Source: Bacteroidales bacterium GP4 (GTDB taxonomy: Bacteria > Bacteroidota > Bacteroidia > Bacteroidales > Muribaculaceae). From it: 5,151 nt of DNA. Below the pieces are notes generated by a model. It did no database searches. It worked only from the letters and a program-made list of their open reading frames with translations, and was not told where the DNA came from. Both the position numbers and the translations under genes were made by a program. Positions 1 to 4,620 of the stretch are shown here, piece by piece. The first letter of the stretch is position 1; each line of letters begins with the position of its first letter. Location of the stretch: NCBI GenBank assembly GCA_001701065.1, contig DAAL01000116.1, positions 1 through 5,151 on the forward strand, given 5' to 3'.

Positions 1-314
1 CGCTCAAGTTGCTCCCACACCGATTCCTCGATGTTGACTGAGTGGCGTTTTGTCAGCTTTGATGGCATGAGGAATGTTGCCTTGAAATCGGAGAAATCCG
101 ATTTACGCTGTTGCTTGCCCACGCGAGGTTGCTTCGACGGTGTGGGAGTGTCGAGTGAGTTCTGTTCATCGTTGAACAGATTGTCGGTGGTGGTGTTGAT
201 GTTGATGGTGTCAACACTCTCGTTGCTGCTAACAACAAGGTTTGAGTTAATGGAGTTGTCCTTTGTCATAGAGTCATTGGGATTAAGAGTTGATACAGAA
301 TTGTCTGTTTTCAT
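1..314 (-). CDS. N-terminal part of a possible ribbon-helix-helix (DUF3408/MobC-like) protein, cut by the window edge
   Basis: The minus-strand frame is open from an ATG at 314-312 through 104 codons to the left edge, so the C-terminus is missing. Residues 1-60 are rich in Ser, Thr, Asn and Asp and are probably disordered. Residues 61-75 are basic. The last visible residues (LTKRHSVNIEESVWEQLE) have the basic-strand-then-helix look of DUF3408 or MobC-like ribbon-helix-helix proteins, which accompany primase and relaxase genes in Bacteroides elements. The start lies 32 bp inside the 3' end of the primase gene, which suggests translational coupling. A second in-frame ATG at 269-267 lies just past the primase stop and is an alternative start. 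No clear Shine-Dalgarno is seen at either. That a gene is here is fairly sure; the family is a guess from a short stretch. Confidence 0.6.
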   Translation of the reverse strand, partial: MKTDNSVSTLNPNDSMTKDNSINSNLVVSSNESVDTININTTTDNLFNDEQNSLDTPTPSKQPRVGKQQRKSDFSDFKATFLMPSKLTKRHSVNIEESVWEQLE

Positions 315-1188
315 AGTCTTTTAATTTGATGGTAAAACATTGATATGTAAGATACTCGTTGAGGTCGTTAAACCCTGAGTAGAGTGCGGAGCGGTCAATT
401 ACGGTTGAGCCATATATCCCTGTCACTTCTGATAATGCCGTTTCCCCGGCATTGTCGTTGTCAAGATAGCAGTTAATGGTATCATAATCTTTGAAAACAG
501 GAATAGCCTTGTTGACATTACAGACTGAGTTGAGTATGATAGCATCCGCTTTGCTGATGATGCCGAGTGTGAGCGCAGAGAGATAATCAATAAATCCCTC
601 GAACATGGCACACTCTGTTGACGGGCCATCTCTCGCCAACGGCAGATATGAGATGTCCTTGCGTCCCCGGCAACCTTTGAAATATCGGTTGCGCAGTTCC
701 CAACCACCACTGACATTCTCGAATGCCACGGCAAAATAAAATCTGCCGTTGGCACTGTAATGTGCCTCCTTGCATTTCGCTTTGGCGATGTGTGCCGGGA
801 TACCACGCTCTTGGAGGTATGCGACAAGTGCGCGGTGTTCCAGTGGCACGACCTCTAACTGTGCCATGTTCGGTGCGGAGTGCCGCTGGGGATAAGAGGA
901 AGCGACTGTCGGCACCGATGGCACCGGGTAGCTGTCAGCGATGCAACGCATGAGATAGCACAAGTCGTTTGACTGGTACAGCTCTGCTGCAAGGTCAATG
1001 ATGTTGCCGCCTTTGCCAAGTCCGAAATCATACCAGCAATTGAGCGTGGTTTCCACCTTAAACGACGGCGTATGTTCCCGTCGCAACGGCGACTTATACC
1101 ATAGCCTCGTTCCTTTTCTCATTGCCGGCTCATGTCCGAGTTGAGACAATAAGGTGGCTAAAGGGATTGATTTAATCTCTTTTATCAT
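283..1188 (-). CDS. Toprim-domain DNA primase with zinc-ligand-free CHC2-like N-terminus
   Basis: Predicted DNA primase, 301 residues, expected to make primers for replication or for the transferred strand of a mobile element. Residues 28-68 align by eye with the DnaG CHC2 zinc-finger core: SPLRREHTPSF (33-43) corresponds to CPxHxEKTPSF, and the later stretch ending in GGNIIDL (60-66) to CFGCGxxGNAIDF. All four zinc ligands are replaced (Ser33, Arg36, Asp54, Leu57). A Toprim fold follows, with the catalytic Glu197 in FEGFID (196-201) and the metal-binding Asp243 and Asp245 in LDNDNAG (242-248). It is much shorter than DnaG (about 580 residues) and lacks a visible helicase-binding domain. This short CHC2-Toprim form is known from Bacteroides elements such as NBU1 (prmN1). 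It lies 86 bp downstream of the ATPase gene in the same direction, probably in the same operon. No strong Shine-Dalgarno precedes the ATG. Confidence 0.88.
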   Translation of the reverse strand: MIKEIKSIPLATLLSQLGHEPAMRKGTRLWYKSPLRREHTPSFKVETTLNCWYDFGLGKGGNIIDLAAELYQSNDLCYLMRCIADSYPVPSVPTVASSYPQRHSAPNMAQLEVVPLEHRALVAYLQERGIPAHIAKAKCKEAHYSANGRFYFAVAFENVSGGWELRNRYFKGCRGRKDISYLPLARDGPSTECAMFEGFIDYLSALTLGIISKADAIILNSVCNVNKAIPVFKDYDTINCYLDNDNAGETALSEVTGIYGSTVIDRSALYSGFNDLNEYLTYQCFTIKLKDYENRQFCINS

Positions 1189-1212
1189 GGGTTCTAAAAT
1201 GTTTGGGTGAGC

Positions 1213-1262
1213 TGGTTCTTGGTTCAGTTCCTATTATATATGCCCTTTGCTAAACCAAACCA
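1213..1262. repeat. Imperfect inverted repeat upstream of the primase gene
   Basis: In the 86-bp gap between the ATPase and primase genes, TGGTTCTTGGTTC (1213-1225) is nearly complementary to AAACCAAACCA (1252-1262). This gives two pairing blocks of about five to six base pairs with a small bulge and a loop of about 26 bases. In the minus-strand transcript the structure would end 24 bases before the primase ATG, so it could affect primase translation. No U-run follows it in the transcript, so it is not a typical terminator. It is weak and could be chance. Confidence 0.3.
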
Positions 1263-1274
1263 AAATTGTGGTTT

Positions 1275-2318
1275 TCAATAGTAGAAATCCGGATTGTAGA
1301 TATACTCGCGGTTCTCATAGCGAATCATGCCTTTGTTGTCAAGAAAGGTCTTTAAGCCCTTGACCTTATTGTTGGAATACGAGTGTCCACAGGCGGCATA
1401 TCCGGCTTTTAATGCAGCCTCGAAGTTACGGCAACCTTTTATCGGGCCATTGGCGAAAACTACACCCAATGCCTCACGGTGCTGTTCCTCGGTCAACTCC
1501 TTGTAGGGATACGGATCTCTGGCTTTCTTGCCCGGTTCGGTGAACACATATCCGCTGGCAATCTCCGGCAATCCGTAGTCGTTCACCCGGAAGGCAAACG
1601 GGTCAAACTCTGCGGCGCGAATCATAGCGGCGCATACCTCCGATACGGTATCATCTGTTTTGCTTCGGCTCACCTGAAGGACTGTCTCAGCCTTGTTGTT
1701 GAGTTCGGTACCGACGTGACCACGGGCGTTGTCGTCGCTCTTGTTGAGGTGCAGAACGGTGTGGATATGTATCTGAAATTTGTCAGTCCACTCCATCAGC
1801 TTCCCGATAAGGTCGGTCGATTCCTTGGCGCAGTTGATGTCATACATCAGGTCGCGCACACCGTCGATGATTACAAGCCCAACGCCCGGAGTGTTGATTA
1901 TAGCCTGTTCTATGACTTCAAGCCGCAAGGCGGGTGTAAGCTGACGCAAGGCGGCAAATTTCAGATTCTCCGGGTGTGTGTCGGTCGGCAGTTTCGCCAA
2001 TCGCAGAGCGCGCTCCATGACCTTTTGGCAATGGTATGGACTTTGCTCGGTGTCGAAATAGAGGATTGTGCGCTTGTCGTCGGGAAACTCGGCGGTATAG
2101 CCCAACACCTTACCGTTCACGAGCGATGCCCCGACAATGGCAGCGACATTGAATGTCTTTTTGCTCTTTGCCTTTCCTGTAGAAGCAGAGAAGTTGCCAA
2201 GCGTACCGATAACGCTGCCGTTGGCATACAGCACTTCCGGCGCAGTCTGAATCTCATCAGTGATTCTCAACTGCTTTTCCTCCCAAAGTCGGAGGATGTC
2301 TTGCTTCACTTCGCTCAC
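1275..2318 (-). CDS. RepA-like P-loop ATPase (AAA_25/RecA-fold type) with C-terminal winged-helix-like region
   Basis: Predicted cytoplasmic RecA-fold ATPase of 347 residues, related to plasmid RepA helicases and probably the helicase or loader partner of the primase. The Walker A-like loop is ASTGKAKSKKTF (45-56), where the usual Gly before the invariant Lys is Lys53. FDTEQ (88-92) follows strand 2, the Walker B-like strand is VGLVIIDG (146-153), and TVLHLNK (187-193) with GHVGTELNNKAE (200-211) matches the later conserved strands of this group. Residues 280-345 look like a small winged-helix tail. The start is GTG, with its TGA-overlap (GTGA) to the preceding DUF3853-like gene and a near-perfect Shine-Dalgarno 6 bases upstream, which decides the start. 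The gene order with DUF3853-like protein before and primase after suggests one replication or excision operon. An integration-host or regulatory role cannot be excluded. Confidence 0.85.
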   Translation of the reverse strand: MSEVKQDILRLWEEKQLRITDEIQTAPEVLYANGSVIGTLGNFSASTGKAKSKKTFNVAAIVGASLVNGKVLGYTAEFPDDKRTILYFDTEQSPYHCQKVMERALRLAKLPTDTHPENLKFAALRQLTPALRLEVIEQAIINTPGVGLVIIDGVRDLMYDINCAKESTDLIGKLMEWTDKFQIHIHTVLHLNKSDDNARGHVGTELNNKAETVLQVSRSKTDDTVSEVCAAMIRAAEFDPFAFRVNDYGLPEIASGYVFTEPGKKARDPYPYKELTEEQHREALGVVFANGPIKGCRNFEAALKAGYAACGHSYSNNKVKGLKTFLDNKGMIRYENREYIYNPDFYY

Positions 2319-2644
2319 GCCTCACCTCCTTCCTTTGAGGCGTGAATAAGGTCGAGTGCTTTCTGGGCGTCGATGACGATTTTTCTGCCATTTTGAGTAA
2401 TGGCATCTTTGATTACGCCACTGTTCTTGATACGGTGTGCAGTAGCCTTGCTGCACTGGAGAAGGTCGCATAGTCCTTTGATTCCATAAACGAGCCAACG
2501 CTTTGCTGTGGTGGCAACATTTTCGTCAGAGGTTACGCTTGTGGGTGCGGGTGGAGTCTTGACAAAATGAGAGTCAAGTAATTCTAAAAATTGTTCTCCG
2601 GTGTACTGCCAGAGAGGAAGTTTGAGTAACTGGTCTTTTGTCAT
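2315..2644 (-). CDS. DUF3853-like helix-turn-helix DNA-binding protein
   Basis: Small DNA-binding protein of 109 residues. The N-terminal 28 residues are a short helical segment (LPLWQYTGEQFLELL), followed by a Pro/Thr/Ser linker at 29-46. The conserved part starts at WLVYGIKGLCDLLQCSKAT (50-68) and continues through RIKNSGVIKDAITQNGRKIV (71-90), the pattern of DUF3853 proteins, which resemble excisionase/MerR-type helix-turn-helix domains (recognition helix about 65-77, wing about 80-92). These proteins typically sit directly before RepA-like ATPase and primase genes in Bacteroidales mobile elements, as here. The TGA stop overlaps the GTG of the ATPase gene, so the two are probably translationally coupled. 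Likely roles are excisionase, autoregulator, or binder of the direct repeats upstream; the sequence does not choose between them. It is the first gene after the probable promoter at 2713-2720. Confidence 0.82.
   Translation of the reverse strand: MTKDQLLKLPLWQYTGEQFLELLDSHFVKTPPAPTSVTSDENVATTAKRWLVYGIKGLCDLLQCSKATAHRIKNSGVIKDAITQNGRKIVIDAQKALDLIHASKEGGEA
2322..2330 (-). promoter_or_regulatory. Strong Shine-Dalgarno for the ATPase gene
   Basis: The minus strand reads AGGAGGTGA here, a nine-base match to the anti-Shine-Dalgarno sequence, with six bases between AGGAGG and the GTG start at 2318. It lies within the last codons of the DUF3853-like gene (encoding Lys-Glu-Gly-Gly-Glu-Ala). Such a strong site is unusual in Bacteroidetes, where most starts, including the others here, lack one. 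It may compensate for the GTG start and the coupled overlap. Confidence 0.65.
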
Positions 2645-2670
2645 TCGCAGTGTGGATTTGAGTTAAACTG

Positions 2671-2707
2671 ACGCCCTCTGAGAGAGCGTATCCGAGTATC
2701 TCCCGGA
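2671..2707 (-). promoter_or_regulatory. Two tandem hairpins in the presumed leader of the DUF3853-like/ATPase operon
   Basis: Two adjacent stem-loops lie between the probable promoter and the ATG at 2644. Hairpin 1 (2707-2691) pairs TCCGGG with CTCGGA around the loop AGATA, six pairs with one G-T wobble. Hairpin 2 (2689-2671) pairs ACGCTCTC with GAGGGCGT around a TCA triloop, eight pairs with one wobble. If transcription starts near 2706 the RNA would begin in hairpin 1. No U-run follows, so these are not ordinary terminators. They could be leader RNA regulation or single-strand initiation structures for the primase. Confidence 0.5.
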
Positions 2708-2712
2708 CACTG

Positions 2713-2720
2713 CAAAATTA
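2713..2720 (-). promoter_or_regulatory. Bacteroidetes-type -7 promoter element for the replication-like operon
   Basis: The minus strand reads TAATTTTG followed by CA, an exact fit to the Bacteroides sigma-ABfr -7 consensus TAnnTTTG. It lies 69 bases before the start of the DUF3853-like gene. No good TTTG-type -33 box is present about 20 bases further up. The AGTGGT repeats at 2733 and 2744 lie where a -33 box would be, so a bound regulator may control this promoter. Confidence 0.5.
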
Positions 2721-2730
2721 CAACCGGTTA

Positions 2731-2753
2731 TGAGTGGTATGTATGTGGTATCA
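2731..2753. repeat. Promoter-proximal pair of AGTGGT-type direct repeats
   Basis: AGTGGTAT (2733-2740) and TGTGGTAT (2744-2751) are direct repeats 11 bp apart, about one helical turn. The ten bases TGAGTGGTAT (2731-2740) recur exactly at 2853-2862, and GTGGTATCA (2745-2753) recurs at 2856-2864, which links this pair to the second cluster. The position just upstream of the -7 element suggests a regulator or replication-initiator site. Confidence 0.5.
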
Positions 2754-2757
2754 TATC

Positions 2758-2767
2758 GTTTGCAAAC
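2758..2767. repeat. 10-bp perfect palindrome GTTTGCAAAC
   Basis: A perfect 10-bp palindrome lies between the terminator-like hairpin and the promoter-proximal repeats. A second, 8-bp palindrome AACCGGTT sits at 2722-2729 beside the -7 element. Either may be a dimeric operator, but short palindromes also occur by chance. Confidence 0.3.
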
Positions 2768-2771
2768 AAAT

Positions 2772-2806
2772 ACTACCCGCCAGAGTATCAAGCTCTAACG
2801 GGTAGT
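2772..2806 (-). terminator. Terminator-like hairpin after the 114-codon gene
   Basis: ACTACCCG (2772-2779) pairs perfectly with CGGGTAGT (2799-2806). A two-by-two internal mismatch and a four-pair AGAG/CTCT extension follow, closing a seven-base loop. On the minus strand it is followed by ATTTGTTTG, only moderately U-rich. It lies 75 bases after the stop of the 114-codon gene and before the next promoter, so it probably separates the middle genes from the replication-like operon. Confidence 0.55.
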
Positions 2807-2822
2807 CTAATAAGGGCTCAAA

Positions 2823-2860
2823 AGTGGAATTTCAAGTGGTGAAAGTGGTGTGTGAGTGGT
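2823..2860. repeat. Iteron-like cluster of four AGTGG(T/A) direct repeats
   Basis: Four direct repeats start at 2823 (AGTGGA), 2835, 2844 and 2855 (AGTGGT), spaced 12, 9 and 11 bp, close to one helical turn. They lie in the gap after the 114-codon gene and share exact sequence with the second pair at 2731-2753. Such phased short repeats are typical of binding arrays for a replication initiator, excisionase or repressor. The candidate binder is the DUF3853-like protein encoded downstream; this is inference. Confidence 0.5.
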
Positions 2861-2866
2861 ATCACA
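2851..2866. promoter_or_regulatory. Inverted repeat TGTGA-N6-TCACA
   Basis: TGTGA (2851-2855) and TCACA (2862-2866) are separated by six bases, identical to the enterobacterial CRP site core. An alternative, longer pairing joins TGTGTGA (2849-2855) with TCACACA (2870-2876). It overlaps the last AGTGGT repeat. Bacteroidetes do have CRP/FNR-family regulators, but their sites need not match this, so only the symmetry is certain. Confidence 0.35.
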
Positions 2867-2881
2867 AAGTCACACAGAGTA

Positions 2882-3226
2882 TCATGCTCGTTTTTTATGG
2901 TTTTTGAAGATTTCATCCACCTCGTCAGCGTAAGCCCGACTCGATGCGCTGGCATCGCTTCCACGGGGGTGACAATACTTCTTTTCGTAATAACTCCATT
3001 CGATACCGAGGTGGTTGAGAATGTCCTCGCGCCATGCGGTTTTGTGTTTAGCCGGAACAATCTCATACAGCTTCGATATGAGATAACAAGCCTTGATGGT
3101 CTGTTTGGGTCGTATCTTTATAGGCTCATGCTTGCCGTGGAGATTGAGCGATGAGTGGAACTGGGTTTCTGTCGGATTGTCGAATACGTCGTTGCACACC
3201 TCATATAACTCGGAAATGAGTATCAT
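2882..3226 (-). CDS. Unrecognised 114-residue helical protein
   Basis: I do not recognise this protein. It is soluble, with no signal peptide or membrane segment. Residues 40-112 look all-helical and coherent: ACYLISKLYEIVP (46-58), then WREDILNHLGIEWSYYEKKY (65-84), then a Ser/Ala-rich turn and RAYADEVDEIF (97-107). The short helix pattern around HLGIEWSYYEKK resembles a compact DNA-binding helix bundle, without a convincing match. The last residues are basic. The ATG at 3226 overlaps the stop of a 20-codon minicistron (ATGA), and the frame continues open upstream for 21 codons to the stop of the preceding gene without another start, so an N-terminal extension or former fusion is possible. 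A terminator-like hairpin follows. Confidence 0.7.
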   Translation of the reverse strand: MILISELYEVCNDVFDNPTETQFHSSLNLHGKHEPIKIRPKQTIKACYLISKLYEIVPAKHKTAWREDILNHLGIEWSYYEKKYCHPRGSDASASSRAYADEVDEIFKNHKKRA

Positions 3227-3285
3227 CGGGAATAATTCGCCTTCCCAGCATTTGTTATCCTGTTTGTCAAGATTTGTCTGTTCAT
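3223..3285 (-). CDS. Possible 20-codon leader minicistron
   Basis: An ATG at 3285-3283, directly after a run of seven A residues on the minus strand and five bases beyond the stop of the 258-codon gene, opens 20 codons. Its TGA overlaps the ATG of the 114-codon gene as ATGA. The peptide is basic, with no recognised motif. It is out of frame with both neighbours. It could couple translation across the gap, or be chance. Confidence 0.25.
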   Translation of the reverse strand: MNRQILTNRITNAGKANYSR

Positions 3286-3289
3286 TTTT

Positions 3290-4066
3290 TTATTGCAGAG
3301 GCGTCAAAAAACTTCCACTACGGAGCATCATGTTTTTCTCGAATGTTTGTCCTAATTTATTATGGAGCTTTATTTCGCATGGTGGGAAGTAACGCTCGAC
3401 CTTATTGAATAATTTTATGCATACATCACGGAGACGACTGTAGAGTGGCGGCATCTCCTCATTGAGAAACTCGTCAAACTCGATGCTTTTCTGAAGACTT
3501 TCAAGGAATTTCCGTTTACGCTTGAGCCAACGCTCCCTGTGTTCATCAAGATGGTATGCGAAAAGCTCGCGGTTGACATCGTTCATTGTGCAATCGGGAG
3601 GCATTGGCATCTTTCCTCTTGCAATCAATGAACCTTGATATAGTTGTGCATCAATTTTCAGAAGTTCAAATTCATTGAAAAGACGCTTGATTTCATACTC
3701 ATCAAAATCGTCTCTTTTCGACCGGTCCTTTTTATCAAGTTCCCGGAATGTATCATAGAATGTATGAATTCTACACGCTATCTCTGCACAAAGATTTCTG
3801 ACGGTATCGGCAAGTATTCTGCCAACTTCGCCAAGTGCATGGGTCTCTATAACGACCGATTCAAGGTCAATGGAATACAACTTCTTGTAAATCTCCGCTA
3901 TCTCCTTTCGACAGAGCAAATCTGATTTTGCAATCTGAGGAAATTTGATTTCCTGTCTCAGTTTTTCCAAGACCGGTACAACATCGCGGAATGTCATTGG
4001 AGGTGGCATAGGGTGGTGTTGAGTTTTGAGCGTTAATAAATCGTGAGAGCCAATCAATCTTAACAA
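3290..4066 (-). CDS. Unrecognised 258-residue helical, charged protein
   Basis: I do not recognise this family. The protein is cytoplasmic in character and rich in charged residues. Nearly all of it is predicted helix: residues 26-66, 70-110, a Lys/Asp/Arg-rich segment KKDRSKRDDFDEYEIKRLF (112-130), a helix to 150, and a very basic stretch REHRERW-like (175-186, with KRKRK at 183-187) before further helices to about 225. Two Pro-rich turns occur (MPMPPD, 153-158; FPPC, 227-230). The first 19 residues read poorly, and ATGs at 4009 (residue 20) or 3997 (residue 24) are plausible true starts, with no Shine-Dalgarno to decide. The stop lies in the same frame as, and 21 codons before, the 114-codon gene. 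Its position upstream of the replication-like operon suggests an accessory function of the element, but no role can be assigned. Confidence 0.7.
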   Translation of the reverse strand: MLRLIGSHDLLTLKTQHHPMPPPMTFRDVVPVLEKLRQEIKFPQIAKSDLLCRKEIAEIYKKLYSIDLESVVIETHALGEVGRILADTVRNLCAEIACRIHTFYDTFRELDKKDRSKRDDFDEYEIKRLFNEFELLKIDAQLYQGSLIARGKMPMPPDCTMNDVNRELFAYHLDEHRERWLKRKRKFLESLQKSIEFDEFLNEEMPPLYSRLRDVCIKLFNKVERYFPPCEIKLHNKLGQTFEKNMMLRSGSFLTPLQ

Positions 4067-4212
4067 TACATGTTGAAATGTTATGAAATTTTAGCACTCA
4101 GTAACTCAAACAACCGTCAGCCGCCAAGTGTTCACTACCTTGCTTTAATATGCATTAGACTCTCTAAGAATAAAAAGCCTTGACATCATTACCTATCTTG
4201 AGCTTGTCTCCT

Positions 4213-4620
4213 TCATTTATTAATAACCCAATATCCCTCTTTACGACCGCCCTCACGAGATACAATTCCAATCTTTTGAAGATAATCTATATCTCTACGA
4301 ACTGAGCGATATGTAATGGTCAAAGATTCAGCTATCTGTGGCATCGTAGCAGAGGGAGTTTCCTCCAAGAGATGGATTATATCCAGTTGGCGTGAAGTCA
4401 ATTCTTTCTGCTCTTTCTGCCCCTCTTTCTACCCCTCTTTCTGCCCTCCTTGTAAGACAGTTGAATTATTGGATTTAACAATCTTCAATTCGAGCTTTAC
4501 CTGCATCAGATCAGGCTGTTCAATGAGCTGCGGCTCTAACCAGTGCTTTTCCTGCCAGGCATTGAGAATGAGCGGGAACCCGGAACCGAGGTTCTCGCCG
4601 TAGCCAATGTTGAGACTCAG
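4213..4620 (-). pseudogene. Truncated AlbA_2/RecG-C-like ATP-binding protein remnant with amber codon
   Basis: The minus frame encodes the C-terminal end of the AlbA_2/HATPase_c_4 family (often annotated as RecG-like or putative transcriptional regulator). NIGYGENLGSGFPLILNAW (4611-4555) is the end of the ATPase-like domain, WLEPQLIEQPDLMQVKL follows, then a QKEG-repeat linker, then a winged helix-turn-helix (4401-4213) ending in the typical GGRKEGYWVINK. Family members usually have about 400-550 residues; only about 135 remain. The N-terminal AlbA_2 and most of the ATPase domain are gone: the frame closes with a TGA at 4654-4656, and recognisable sequence begins near 4611. A TAG at 4431-4429 interrupts the linker where the repeat pattern predicts CAG, a single C-to-T change. 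The 62-codon wHTH piece could only be made from a TTG at 4401, so it is probably not expressed. Confidence 0.82.
4408..4443. repeat. 12-bp tandem repeat encoding a QKEG linker
   Basis: Three tandem 12-bp units, CCCCTCTTTCTG on the plus strand, lie at 4408-4419 (two differences), 4420-4431 (final G replaced by A) and 4432-4443 (exact). On the coding minus strand each unit gives Gln-Lys-Glu-Gly or a close variant. The changed base in the middle unit is what creates the amber codon of the pseudogene. Confidence 0.8.

Noticed and set aside
1479..2345. Long plus-strand open frame of 288 codons
   Set aside because: It is antisense to the ATPase gene, whose protein has recognisable motifs; the plus-strand product has no family features.
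2731..2866. CRISPR array
   Set aside because: The repeats are only 6-10 bp, spaced by about one helical turn, with no unique spacers of about 30 bp and no cas genes.
2882..4066. RteC-like regulator split over the 258- and 114-codon genes
   Set aside because: Some helix patterns look vaguely similar, but I could not align enough conserved residues to support it without a profile search.
4067..4212. A tRNA gene or attachment site in the gap between the pseudogene and the 258-codon gene
   Set aside because: No cloverleaf arms, CCA-end or clear direct repeat could be found; the stretch looks featureless.
4213..4401. A standalone 62-residue winged-helix regulator starting at TTG
   Set aside because: The same frame continues upstream as recognisable AlbA_2/RecG-C-like sequence up to and past one TAG, so this is the tail of a broken gene rather than an independent gene.
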